NCBI GenBank assembly: GCA_006384855.1
Contig: VCJN01001640.1
Span: 19,355 to 83,354, forward strand
DNA: 64,000 nucleotides
DNA from: Tetraselmis striata
Taxonomy: Eukaryota > Chlorophyta > Chlorodendrophyceae > Chlorodendrales > Chlorodendraceae
Direction: 5' to 3'
A program made the position numbers and the translations under genes. A model generated the notes under the pieces. The model had not been told where the DNA came from. It made no database searches and saw only the letters and a list, made by a program, of their open reading frames with translations. This document shows, one piece after another, positions 21,017 to 30,932 of this stretch; the first letter of the stretch is position 1; each line of letters opens with the position of its first letter.

Positions 21017-23534
21017 ATGCCTCGCTCAAAACTCTCCCAAAAGTTCTACTCCGAGCCCATCGCCCCCGAGGCGCTTTCGCATGTCCTCCGCGATGTGCTG
21101 CCCCAAATCGAGCTTGCCCATCGGGACGGGAATCTCGCCGTTCGCCTGAAGCGCATGCAAAATATGATCCATAACGGCGCCCTCAAGGTGTCGTACGGAA
21201 AGAAGATCCGCGACAAGGCCGGTAACGAGTACGGCCGCGAGTACTCCAAGTTGCCGTTGTCGTTTCAGAATTTGAACCGCAAGATTCGCAACGCGCTCGT
21301 GAACCACCACATTGAGATGTCCGGTAAGCGGTGCGTGGACATCGACGTGGCCAATTGTCACCCGAAGGTGTTTGTGCAACTATTGGAGAACGCGGCGTAC
21401 GCTCCGACCACGACCTCATCCTCAAGTACGTGAACGAGCGAAAGCGCATCCTCGAGGAAGTACAGACCGTCTATTCGTGCGACCGCGACACCGCCAAATC
21501 GCTGCTCCTCGCTCTCATCAATTTTGGCACCGTCAAGGGGTGGGCGTGGATAAACAAGGTGGCGCTTCCGCCGGGGGCCGAGACGACCGACATCCACCGC
21601 TTCCTCGAGAACTACTACAAGCAGTTTGTGGCGTGTGTTTCGGAGCTGATGACCATCATGCCGGAACTCGTGCTTGCTGCAAGGGAGTCCCTTGGTATGC
21701 CGTGCGAATACGACGACGATGTGGGCGACGAGCACCTCTCCGACAAGCTGAAGCTCCAAAAGCGCTTTGTTCATATCATGCTCTCAGATGCCGAGAACAA
21801 CGTGCTGCAAGCCGCCTTGGAGTATATCGTCAGGACTCACAAGTCCGCTCGCGTCATCTCAAAGATGTTCGACGGGTGCATCGTTGAGTGCGAGGACGAT
21901 ATTGCTTGCGAGCAGATCAAGCGCCACGTCATGCTCCGCACGGGCTTTGTCCTCGACTTTGAGGTCAAGCCTTTCGTATCGCCCTTCCGCATTCCGACCG
22001 ACCTGGATCCGATGGATGTGGACGACAAAACCAACAATACTCCCAAAGGTAAAACGCTTGACGACATGGTGCCGGCGAAGCACATTGTCGACATGATCGG
22101 AGACAAGGTGATCCGCGCCGGTGATCAGTACTACGGCTACAACGGCAACAGCAACATGTGGTCGCCGGGGTCCGTGAATGAGATCGTGGCTCAACAGCTC
22201 GTGCACGGGCGTAATCTCATCTTCACCGGGGTCTGCCCAATCAGCCGCAAGGATACTGTGAGGAACCTCGGGTACTCCAGCCATCTCAGGGCGACCATTC
22301 CATGCATCCCTCCTTACATTCTGCCGAACAACGAGTTCCTTGTCACCAAGTACAAGAGCACATATCGCAAGATCAAGTTCCGCAACGGTGTGTACAACAT
22401 GGCTACCAACACGTTCCGCCCCTCGTTTGTGCCCAACGAGTACTTCATGGTCGACGTCCCGAGGGCCTTCCCCGTTCGGGATCTAGTTGCGACTGACCAG
22501 GCGGTGGACCTGCTGAAGGGCATCTACACGCCGAAGCGAGAGGAGCGCAAGCCGTTCGACCCGACGTTTGGTCCCGAGATGCCGCTGTGGCAGTTTGTGA
22601 TGACCGCCATCGCCCTCGCTATTGCGGGCGAGGTGGAATGGAAATACGTCCTTGCCATGATTGGGGAGCGCAACTCGGGGAAAGGCGTGGTCCAAGCGTG
22701 CATCACCGCAGCCTTGGTCTGGTATCGTCCGGCTTCAGCGCCAACAACCTTCTCGGCAACGACACGACGGTGGATGAAGCAAAGAGATTCATGTTTCTGA
22801 GGGACGCCGCCGTTAGCGGATGCCGAATCGTGTGGCCGAACGAGATTCGCACCACCACGCAGAGGGGCGAAACCTTCATCGACGGAAACCTCGTCAAGGG
22901 CATCGCGAGCGGCGGGGACACGCTGCTTGTGCGCGGCAACCACCAAGATCCGTTCTCAGTCCGACCGGAGTTCACGATGTTCCTCAACGTCAACGATCTG
23001 CCGGTCACCAAGCCCGCGATCGGGAACTCGATGCTGCGTATCATTCACCCCAACGTCTACACCAAAAACCCCACAAAGCCCAACCACAAGCTCGCGGACC
23101 CGGCCATTAAGCACATGGTTCAGGAGCCGAGCTTTGCCGACGGGATGATGTGGGCCGTTCTCGACATGTACCGAGAGTTCAAGGCTTCGGGCAGGGTCTT
23201 TGAACCCATCCCGCAGGTCCTGAGCGCCACCGAGGACGCCAACAACGACGAGGAGGAGGACGTGTTTGTAGTCCTCGAGCAGGCCATCGAGTTTGCCGAG
23301 CCGTTTCAGGACGAGCGCTTGTATCGGGACGGCGGCTACTTTTTGCGCGCCGCTGAGCTCAAGAACGTCGTGGCTGATCTGAAGAAGGAGGGCAAGCTCA
23401 AGGGCGTCTCGCTGAGCGGCATCACCACGAGGCTTCAAAACAACGGCTACGAGAAAAAGCAGATGAGGCACGACGGCGTGAACAACAAATTTTTCTTAGG
23501 CATGAAGGCCCGCGAGATGGAGACCGACGAGTGA
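21017..23534 (+). pseudogene. TVpol-like plus SF3 helicase replication protein, two frameshifts
   Basis: About 838 codons in three frames: 21017 to about 21400, about 21400 to 22720, and about 22720 to 23534. The N-terminal part has DIDVANCHPKVFVQLL and later KMFDGCIVECED. These resemble the two acidic motifs of the family-A-like 'TVpol' domain found in PLVs and virophages, and would act in DNA synthesis or priming. The C-terminal part is a superfamily 3 helicase: Walker A GERNSGKG, a B-type segment CRIVWPNEI and a sensor-type FLNVNDLP. The second break is a shortened T run near 22717, and the first is near 21395. Both look like single lost bases, so the gene may be intact in the real genome. 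It is the presumed replicative enzyme, and no other polymerase is present. Confidence 0.8.
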
Positions 23535-23548
23535 CTGTAGTATCTCCT

Positions 23549-23787
23549 TTCTATGTTTCTGGACTGTTTCTGTTTTGAAATCCGATTTAGAAACACGGAA
23601 TCACGTAGGAACCACCTCAGAATGTCCGAAAACTGTAAGAAAGCAGCTGGATGTTTCTGTGTTTCTGTTTTGGCTCCAAAAGTATCACCTATGGAACGCT
23701 TGTTTTTGTTCCTGGTCGGTACAAGGTACAAAAATATCACTGAAGAGCCTTTTCAGAGGGCCTAGAAACAGAAACACAGAAACACGG
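23549..23787 (+). repeat. Internal third copy of the TIR segment
   Basis: A 239-bp copy in the same orientation as the right TIR copy (37861-38098), differing from it at roughly seven to nine positions, and inverted relative to the left TIR copy (19441-19683). It starts 15 bp after the helicase stop codon and ends about 40 bp before the next gene's ATG. TIR sequence outside this segment is not present here. Confidence 0.9.
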
Positions 23788-23828
23788 GAACACGTAACAC
23801 GGCTTTCCCATCGGTGGGAGGAGCAGCC

Positions 23829-24320
23829 ATGACCACCTACGCCGGAGTCCGATTCCCGTCCGACGGCTTTGAAGACGAGACGGAGACATGCGGCTATCGC
23901 GTCAAGCTTGTGAACAACATCGGCGTCGAGACGGACATATGCGGAGAGGAAGGCGGCGTACCCAAATGCAAGCGCAAGAGCGTGCACCGCGTGTGGTACA
24001 TGGCTGAGCACACCCACTTGCCGGTGTTCACGTGTGGCAAGCGCCGAGGCATTACATTTGACGAGGTGATAGAGAAGGACCGGAAGTTCACCGCGCGAGT
24101 CCTCAATGCCGAATACATCTACATCGAGTGCATCGCAAGCTTCCGCGAGTACATCGAGAAGAAGATGTATGGCAAAGTATTGTTCAAACGCGTGGATCTC
24201 AGCTTGGAGGAGCCTTCTGAGGACTACAACAAGATCAATACTGCAAAAAATGTATTACTGGGGGAAGCAGCGCATGCCAAAGGGGTTGGCGGGGAAGAAG
24301 CCCCCAAAACACGAAGGTAA
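23829..24320 (+). CDS. Unknown 163-aa viral protein
   Basis: Starts at the ATG at 23829; an in-frame GTG lies at 23814. Mixed alpha/beta composition with several cysteines in the first half (ETCGYRV, DICGEE, PKCKRKS, FTCGKRRG), which could form a zinc site. The second half is helical. The last 71 bases overlap the next gene in another frame, so this tail might instead be reached by a frameshift. Not recognised. Confidence 0.5.
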   Translation: MTTYAGVRFPSDGFEDETETCGYRVKLVNNIGVETDICGEEGGVPKCKRKSVHRVWYMAEHTHLPVFTCGKRRGITFDEVIEKDRKFTARVLNAEYIYIECIASFREYIEKKMYGKVLFKRVDLSLEEPSEDYNKINTAKNVLLGEAAHAKGVGGEEAPKTRR

Positions 24321-24681
24321 GACGTTCGAGTGGGTCTTCGACAACGACAAACACTACGCCATGTGGCTTATCAATACGGTACACGAAGTTAAAGCCCTCA
24401 AAGTTCTAACGGGGCAAGCCCACGGGTTCATGTGCAAGTACTGGAACGCCTTCGAATATTTCGTGTACCGCGACAAAGCCAAGATCCCGCATCGTTTCAC
24501 GCGAGAGGGTATGCCCAAACATCCCGAAGACTACGACGAGTCACATGAAGGCGTTCCCGAAAACAAACCAAAACGCCGCCCTCACCGAGACCACAAGTAC
24601 CGCGAGCTCCTCGAGGCCATGAAGCGCAGCGGGTGCAAGACACCGAGAGAGTATCACGATTGGCTTGATCAGCGCATGTAA
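24250..24681 (+). CDS. Unknown 143-aa protein, weak DUF3820/ExoX-tail resemblance
   Basis: Begins at an ATG after a run of six A. The segment PKGLAGKKPPKHEGKTFEWV followed by a YAMWLINT-like motif resembles the small 'G.y.Gkt..wv...d..Y..Wl' module seen at the C-terminus of some exonucleases and in DUF3820-type proteins. I hold this loosely. The C-terminus is basic (KPKRRPHRDHKYRE). It overlaps the preceding frame by 71 bp and is followed by a convergent small gene. Confidence 0.45.
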   Translation: MYYWGKQRMPKGLAGKKPPKHEGKTFEWVFDNDKHYAMWLINTVHEVKALKVLTGQAHGFMCKYWNAFEYFVYRDKAKIPHRFTREGMPKHPEDYDESHEGVPENKPKRRPHRDHKYRELLEAMKRSGCKTPREYHDWLDQRM

Positions 24682-24682
24682 C

Positions 24683-24877
24683 TCATTTTGTGTGCACCAT
24701 CCTCGCCACCGCGACAGCACGATTCTCCTTCTTTGCAGTTGGCATCGCGAGAAACTGGCTTGGCTTGATAACCGCTGCAGTCGCACCCGATGGTTTCCGC
24801 GGCGGCGGCCTCGCGGCGGACATGATGTGCATACCCCGCTTCTTCGCCGTCTTTCGAGTTGTCTTCGGTTTGGCCAT
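24683..24877 (-). CDS. Small basic protein, 64 aa
   Basis: Lys/Arg/Ala-rich throughout (MAKPKTTRKTAKKRG start), like a DNA-binding core or condensing peptide. It is convergent with 24250-24681, with its stop two bases from that gene's stop, and divergent from the capsid-like gene at 24906. The intervening 28 bp contains 'tttagtatttaaac', a likely promoter. Confidence 0.4.
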   Translation of the reverse strand: MAKPKTTRKTAKKRGMHIMSAARPPPRKPSGATAAVIKPSQFLAMPTAKKENRAVAVARMVHTK

Positions 24878-24905
24878 TTAGTATTTAAACTCCCGTTACG
24901 AATAA
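24878..24905. promoter_or_regulatory. AT-rich divergent promoter candidate
   Basis: The gap between the small basic gene and the 24906 gene reads 'tagtatttaaactcccgtta' with flanking bases. Related TTAGTAA-type strings occur ahead of the genes starting at 29840, 30852 and 32855. Confidence 0.35.
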
Positions 24906-25610
24906 ATGACGAGCTTTCAGATTCACCTCGACAGCAAATTCGCGGACATGCACTTCTCCGCAAACGCTTGCGTGTTCTACCTCGCGGACCCGCTCACCCT
25001 CCCTTCGCAGGATTACGAGTGGCTTGTAGCGGTGCCGCACGCGACAATCCCGCTTTCGCAGTGGGTTATCGATGAATCGAACAACCTGCTCGAGCTAGTA
25101 TACTCCGACAAGTCACGATACATATCGCTACCTCTCGGAAATCGAAGCGTGGACGAGATCGTCGTGTACCTCAACGACAGGCTTTTGCACGGATACACCG
25201 CCGCCTACGACGAAGCGATAAACCGTATCGTATTCGGCTCCGAGCTGCTTGGCGAAAGCCTCGCGATCGGAGAAATGAGTACGTGTGGAAGGTTGTTGGG
25301 CGTGGAAGCGGGAGACGCGGCGGTGGACGGCGTGCTCATCCCGCCGCGCGGCGTCGATCTCGCGGGTACCTCGTCGATATTCATCCGAAGCAACCTTTCG
25401 ACTCGAAATCGCGATCCGGTGTCGAAGGCGACAAGCGATATTCTCGCCAAAGTGCACGGTTCGCAGAATTTTAACGAGATCGAGTATAACTCGTCTTCGC
25501 TCAAGTTCCCGATAGCTTATCGAAACGTGTCGCTCATCATCATCTATCTCACCGACGACTTTCAGCGACACATGGATTTCCACGGCGCGGACTTCTCGCT
25601 AACCCTCTAG
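24906..25610 (+). CDS. Putative virion protein, possible penton/minor-capsid type
   Basis: Intact 234-residue frame. The N-terminus (FQIHLDSKFADMHFSANAC, then FYLADPLTLP and IPLSQWVIDES) follows the pattern 'v.lds..a.....s..v..l..pl.lp....v.v..a.IP.S', which I associate with small jelly-roll or minor capsid proteins of polinton-like and giant viruses. The rest is beta-rich and ends in a hydrophobic-polar strand pattern (VSLIIIYLTDDF). No transmembrane segment. The protein at 31857-32855 begins in a loosely similar way, so the two could be distant paralogues. Role inferred. Confidence 0.45.
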   Translation: MTSFQIHLDSKFADMHFSANACVFYLADPLTLPSQDYEWLVAVPHATIPLSQWVIDESNNLLELVYSDKSRYISLPLGNRSVDEIVVYLNDRLLHGYTAAYDEAINRIVFGSELLGESLAIGEMSTCGRLLGVEAGDAAVDGVLIPPRGVDLAGTSSIFIRSNLSTRNRDPVSKATSDILAKVHGSQNFNEIEYNSSSLKFPIAYRNVSLIIIYLTDDFQRHMDFHGADFSLTL

Positions 25611-25670
25611 TTTACGCTTCGTCGAAAAGAAACCATCTCGCACGCCGTAGATTATCGATTAACTGGTGTT

Positions 25671-28536
25671 ATGAATAACGATGCTAGCCCGCCAAAAAGA
25701 AACGTTGAGGCCTTCCGATGCGTCAGGGGATCCAAGTGGATCTAAGCGAGGTGAACGATAGTATCGCGGAGCTCGAAGCGAAACACGACATCGATACGGA
25801 GAATTTGGAGGCCGGTCTCGGGGAAACACAATCAAATGTGGAAGGCCTCTCCAACGCCGCCGCCGCCGCGGATGCGCTATCGTCGCTCGAGGACGATATC
25901 GTCGCTCTATCGAACTTCGCTCACGATTGCTGCGAAACCGCCGAATCGAACTTCGCAACGCTTAGCGAAGAGCTAGCGGCTATCGATACCAGCTCATACA
26001 TCCCTCAAAGCGAGATGTCGCGATTCATTGTGGACCTCGTCGCGCCTTTCGCGATAGGAGCACACGCGGACAACGCCGGCCGGATTGACGTTTTCGGGAC
26101 ACTTCGCAGCCCCCTTGGTGCCTTTCTCTTCGATCTCGGGCGAGCCCTTTCGAAGCCCTTGGCGCGAAAGTGTACGCCGAGGGGCTAACTCTTTTCGGAC
26201 CCCTCAAATATAAAAATTTTACACAACTTTCAAGGCGCGGAAGGCGATTTCAACCTCGACGATTGTTATCGAATACGCGCTATCCCCTCGCCGCCCCGCC
26301 GAACCACCCCACAATCGTCACGCTCGCTCAGATCAACGAAGTGGAAAACGCCCGACGGTATCATCATTACACGGCCGACCCTTCTGCCACGCGATATTAA
26401 TCCGGGAATTCCCGCCCCCTTGCTCGGCGTGGGAAATCTGACTTATGCCCGTTCTGGTAGGGGCAACTTCACAACCTCTTTGCGGGCAACATCTACGGCC
26501 TCGACGAGAGGTGGGTTCGACACGTCGTGTCCCTCCTCGGAAGGGGACCCGCGGGCGACCCCTCCGAGTGGATCACGGAGCTGTCAAAGTGACGTTAACA
26601 TTCCGGCTTCAATCTCGACGTCGACTTCACGGGCCCACAAGGGCCGGCTGACCCCAAGGCGAACAAGGCCCGGCGGGCGAAGCCGGAGCCGACTCGACCG
26701 TGCCCGGCCCCGAAGGCCCCACCGGACCGCCCAGACCCGCCGGACCGGCAGGAGCTGACTCGACCGTGCCCGGGCCCACCGGACCGCCCGGACCCGCCGG
26801 ACCCGCCCGGAGCTGACTCTACCGTGCCCGGCCCCACCGGACCGCCCGGACTGCCCGGACTCGCCGGACCGCCCGGAGCTGACTCGACCGTGCCCGGCCC
26901 CGAAGGCCCCACCGGACCGCCCGGACCCGCCGGACCGGCAGGAGCTGACTCGACCGTGCCCGGGCCCGCCGGACCGCCCGGATCGCCCGGCCCCGAAGGT
27001 CCGCCCGGAGCTGACTCGGCCGTGCCCGGCCCCGAAGGTCCGCCTGGGCCTAGCGGTCCAAAAGGAGATAAAGGGGACCCCGGAGACCCGGCGCCAGTGG
27101 GCGAATACGCCCCGATAGCACACACGCACCCGTACTTACCGCTGAGCGGAGGTGACATAGGATCAGGGGGTCAAATCAGAGTTGTACAGAGCACCGTCGA
27201 AACGGATAACACGTTTCCCGGAGATTTCGAATTGGTGAGTCTGAGAGTTGCCGACAGCAGATATGCGAGGAAAACCCAAACGTCGAGCGCCGATTGGGCC
27301 TCGCTGTCCGGCCGCCCGCTTTGGACCGACAAGTTCATATACACGCAAAATGTCGGTCCCCAGATGTACCCAACAGCCTCCGAGAATTACGACATCGTCC
27401 TTCTCGACAGCATAACGCCTACCACCAACGACGTGTATAACTTGGGCCAAGATGGACTGCGATGGAAATTTGTGTACGCCATGAGCGGTCGGTTTGCGAC
27501 CGATATCCATGTTGGCGAAATCACCAACCATGCGAGATTCACGTGCAGCACGGCCTCGAACCTCATGACGTTGAGCCGCCCCTTGCTCCTTCCTCGGTCG
27601 CCCGAGCTGAGTAACGAGGCCGCGACCAAGGGCTATGTCGACACGGTTGTAACCAACGTAGTACCCCCCACCGCCAATTGGACAACGCTCAGCGGGAGAC
27701 CGCCGTGGACCGACGGGTTTGCCACGCTCGACGCATACACGACCGTTTTATCGAAGCATCTCATTCCACCCGCCGACAACGATGGATACGTCGGGGTGTC
27801 ATACCTGAGATTTGCCCAAGTTAACGCCGTAGAAGGTGCGTTTGACACGGTCGTCGCCGATACAATCACCGGGCTGTCTCCTCCCGTACAAGGGCAGGAT
27901 GCGGCTTCCAAATCCTATGTTGACCAAACGGTTGCGAGCGTCTCCGCGGTATCGTGGAACAATGTTACCAATAAACCCGTTTGGGTCGGTAAGTTTTCAC
28001 AATCGACAAGCGGCAACCCCGCGCTCGAGACAACGTCTCTAAAAATGGGCGGGAACGTGATCTACGACTTGGCCGAGCCGATAAACTCGCACCACGCCGC
28101 CACGAAGAACTATGTGGACTCTTTCAAAGGCAGCGTAACCTCGTTTAGCGAATGGAAGAGACAAGCAATAGCCGATCGGTTTTGCAAAGTCTTGAATTCA
28201 TCTTCGGGGATTTCTCACACATTCAAGTGTGAACTTTTACACTTACGGCCGTATACCGACGCGACCCCGAGCGGTCACATGGAAATACGCATAAAATCTA
28301 AGGCCACTGGAGGAATTGTGTATGTCAGGTATTGGGCTCTTACTTATCTCGGTGTCGTATCGGGGCCATTCCATGGTTTTGAATCAACGGAACAAACGGT
28401 CGACTTGCAGAGCGGTTTACTCGCGACTGTCACAGTTTACGCGACTGCGACGGTTCAAGGACACACCGAAGACGTCGTGATAGGGACAACCACGTTCACC
28501 ACGGCTGCTAATACCTCTAGCGAGTACTTTCTCTAG
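25671..28536 (+). pseudogene. Collagen-like fibre protein, multiply frameshifted
   Basis: An acidic coiled-coil segment (25718-26100; SEVNDSIAELEAKHD) is followed by a region with several frame switches (about 26130-26830). Then come collagen-type Gly-X-Y triplets, mostly GPP/GPA/GPE with interspersed ADSTVPGP (about 26690-27090), and a long C-terminal region open to 28536. The C-terminal part has three copies of the tail-fibre motif 'AATKxYVD' ([30 protein letters not shown]) and repeated 'W..LSGRP.WTD.F' units. The longest uninterrupted frame is 26824-28536. Such trimeric fibres mediate host attachment. A short ATG-started frame at 25671 may be the true N-terminus. Confidence 0.7.
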
Positions 28537-28550
28537 CCGCGCGATCATGT

Positions 28551-29840
28551 CTACACGTTCTCGTCCTCGTTGGGGATCACGGTGTCTCGCCAATAGCTGA
28601 GCGTTGTCGCCAACGAGTGTCGATGGCAATCCGCGACTCTTTGCACCTTGGCCAACGAGTAGTTATTCGGGTCTTCGGTCTTGAGCATGTCCGAGATCCT
28701 CGAGTGACGTATGTCGTTGACGGCGACGCCGAGCCCCTTCTTCAGGATCGCGCCCGTGTTGTCGACGCTCTTCCTCATGAGCAGAAAAGCTCGCGGGCGA
28801 GCGACCAACGAGGCCTCGACTTGTCGCTTGAGGGACTCGTTAAGAGGGAATGTGTACGGCTTGTCGGGAAACTGTTGCATGGTCTTGAGCTTTCGCACGA
28901 CGAGCTTGCCTTCGGGGCGCAGATAGTAGTTGGGGTAGGTTCTCGCTTGCGACTCGCGATTGGTGACCTTGACGGTGCCCAGCTCGGCGCGAAGCCCCCA
29001 TAGGTTGGTTTGCAGGAGCGCCGCGATGTACTCCGCCGACGCGGCCCCGAACTTCTCCTTGACAGCCGGAACCCGCGACTTGATGACGCTGATGTCCAGC
29101 ACCGTCCCGGTGACCGTGCGCTGCGTGGTTTCCTCGCCGACCTTCTTGGCGTGCACGAGCATGCGAGCGTGGTACTTTGCGAGGGCCTCCTCGCCGATCG
29201 CGGCCTTGTACTCCGGGATGTACTTGCTCGGCGAGTAGATGCGGTTGAAATAGTCTCGCTTGGTGCTCGAGTTGGTGTACCGGCTCTCGATGGCGCGCAC
29301 GACCTTGTCGCCCTCCCGCAAGCACTTGACGAGGTCGTTTGGGGAGCATTTCATGACCACTTTGACGACGCGCCTCATCGTGGTGATGTAGTTGTTGATC
29401 GTCGTCTGGCTGAGCGTCTTCGCGGTTGTGACCCCGTGGGCATTGATTTGCCGACGCCCGGCAAGTGCCTCTATCTTTGCAATAATCTCCTCGAGGGTCA
29501 TGTCGCGCCCGCGATTCGGCTCGGGCTCCTCCGCAGGGGGCTCGGGCTCCTCCGCAGGGGGGGAGGGATCCGCCCGATCCGCCCGATCGCGTGTGCACGG
29601 CGGGGCGGCGTCGTGGGGGCTCGGCACGGGCGCAAGACCGTTCTCGGTGCGAATGCGATTGAAATCATCGGGAGTCATGTTGTACTTCTCGAGCGTGTAT
29701 AGCTGCATGCGCGACACGGCGCCGGTGGCGATTCGCTTGCAATAGCGCTTCTTGTTGTGACGATCGGCATTGCAATGGTACGACTCGAGGTTGGCGGCGC
29801 GGCGCTTGCGGAGCTCCGCGGAGGCGCGGGTGCGAGGCAT
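28551..29840 (-). CDS. Tyrosine recombinase/integrase
   Basis: Intact 429-codon frame starting at an ATG. After a basic N-terminal region (ESYHCNADRHNKKRYCKR) and a linker with repeated EPPAEEPE there is a helical core-binding region. The catalytic domain follows: LWGLRAELGTVKV (first Arg), KLVVRKL (beta-hairpin Lys), NDIRHSRISDML (second Arg box) and HRHSLATTLSYWRD (His and Tyr nucleophile). It probably integrates or excises the element, or resolves its ends, replacing the retroviral-type integrase of true Polintons. Convergent with the fibre gene (14-bp gap). The upstream 'gtatttactaaat' may be its promoter. Confidence 0.8.
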   Translation of the reverse strand: MPRTRASAELRKRRAANLESYHCNADRHNKKRYCKRIATGAVSRMQLYTLEKYNMTPDDFNRIRTENGLAPVPSPHDAAPPCTRDRADRADPSPPAEEPEPPAEEPEPNRGRDMTLEEIIAKIEALAGRRQINAHGVTTAKTLSQTTINNYITTMRRVVKVVMKCSPNDLVKCLREGDKVVRAIESRYTNSSTKRDYFNRIYSPSKYIPEYKAAIGEEALAKYHARMLVHAKKVGEETTQRTVTGTVLDISVIKSRVPAVKEKFGAASAEYIAALLQTNLWGLRAELGTVKVTNRESQARTYPNYYLRPEGKLVVRKLKTMQQFPDKPYTFPLNESLKRQVEASLVARPRAFLLMRKSVDNTGAILKKGLGVAVNDIRHSRISDMLKTEDPNNYSLAKVQRVADCHRHSLATTLSYWRDTVIPNEDENV

Positions 29841-29931
29841 GGTGTCCGGCGATTTAGTAAATACTCTAGCAAATAATCTATCGCCTTAAGCGAGGCGCAC
29901 GAAGCGTGAAACTTTTTCGCGCGGGATATAA

Positions 29932-30693
29932 ATGCGCCCTCTTCGCGTTCTCGACCTGTGCTGCGGGACGCAGAGCGTGGGCGCAGCTCTGCGCGGGATG
30001 TTTGGCGACCGGGCGGTCGAGTACGTGTCGCTGGATTGGGCTTCGCCCTCCCCCCCTGCGGGGGACGCCGACCCCTCTTCGCGCGCCGCGATAACGCTCG
30101 ATGTGCGCGAGTGGGACTACGCCGCGGCCTACCCGCGCGGGCACTTCGACGTGATATGGGCCAGCCCGCCGTGCACGGAGTACTCGATGGCAAAGACGCG
30201 TGGGGTGCGCAAGCTCGCGCTCGCGGATTCCATCGCGAAGAAGTGTCTCGAGATCATCGAGTGGTACCGGCCGCGGTACTGGTTCATCGAGAACCCCTTC
30301 ACCGGCATGCTCAAGCGGCGCGATTTCATGCAGCCCCTCGCGCCCTTTCTGCGCCGCTGCACCTACTGCAAGTACGGCCGCGACTTCGAGAAGCCCACCG
30401 CGGTGTGGACCAACAAGCCGGGCCTCGACCTCGAGTTCTGCGAGCGCGACCCTTGCGCTTACAAGCGGGAGCACGGCGTCCACTACGCGTGCGCGCAGAG
30501 CGGTCCCCGCGGCACGCTGTATCGCAGGAGCGCGGGCAGCGCCGAGACGTATCAAATCCCGAAGGAGTTGCTCGCCGAGTTATTCGCCGGCATCGCTGTT
30601 GGGGCGGACGAGGAGGTTGGCGCTCCAGTGGCTGATAGTCGCCCCTTCTTCGAGGTCCGGGAAGGCGACGTTGATGCGGCTGAACGCCCCTAG
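29932..30693 (+). CDS. C5-cytosine-type DNA methyltransferase
   Basis: Starts 'MRPLRVLDLCCGTQSVGAAL', the SAM-binding motif I with DLCCGT in place of the usual DLFxG. The catalytic Pro-Cys motif follows (DVIWASPPCTEYSMA) and then an ENP motif (WFIENPFTG). The C-terminal part is Cys-rich. At about 250 residues it is shorter than bacterial Dcm-type enzymes, as in other viral homologues. It likely methylates viral or host DNA, for protection or silencing control. A 'ggatataaatgcgcc' box lies immediately upstream. The last 114 bp overlap a convergent frame. Confidence 0.75.
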   Translation: MRPLRVLDLCCGTQSVGAALRGMFGDRAVEYVSLDWASPSPPAGDADPSSRAAITLDVREWDYAAAYPRGHFDVIWASPPCTEYSMAKTRGVRKLALADSIAKKCLEIIEWYRPRYWFIENPFTGMLKRRDFMQPLAPFLRRCTYCKYGRDFEKPTAVWTNKPGLDLEFCERDPCAYKREHGVHYACAQSGPRGTLYRRSAGSAETYQIPKELLAELFAGIAVGADEEVGAPVADSRPFFEVREGDVDAAERP

Positions 30694-30852
30694 GCCGGGA
30701 ACGGGGTAGCCGATATGGTCCTCGAGTATGCGGCTGCCGAGACAATCGTACGAGCCGGCGACAAAGCCGTTGTAGAGGTTCTCGTTGAGGTGCGAGAAGG
30801 GGAACTCGGAAAACTCCGGGATCAGGACGGTGGTGTCCACGCGAGCCGGCAT
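30580..30852 (-). CDS. Unknown 90-aa protein
   Basis: ATG-started frame with protein-like sequence (IPEFSEFPFSHLNENLYNGF), ending inside the 3' part of the methyltransferase gene on the other strand. A 'ttttagtaaca' string lies upstream, like the candidate promoters of neighbouring genes. Not recognised. It could be a small virion protein at the end of the leftward cluster. Confidence 0.4.
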   Translation of the reverse strand: MPARVDTTVLIPEFSEFPFSHLNENLYNGFVAGSYDCLGSRILEDHIGYPVPGLGAFSRINVAFPDLEEGATISHWSANLLVRPNSDAGE

Positions 30853-30932
30853 CGATCCGCACCGTGTTACTAAAAGCGCCCAAAAAGAACCGCGGGGGAA
30901 GCGCTACGCTGTATCCCCCGTAGGGGGGGAGG

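Noticed and set aside
21026-23471. Minus-strand open frames opposite the viral helicase
   Set aside because: They are shadows of a GC-rich gene. The plus-strand frames carry Walker, sensor and TVpol motifs.
26584-27158. Minus-strand Gly/Pro/Ser-rich frames over the collagen repeats
   Set aside because: Antisense of Gly-X-Y codons also gives open GC-rich frames. The plus strand continues into the fibre C-terminus with AATKxYVD motifs.
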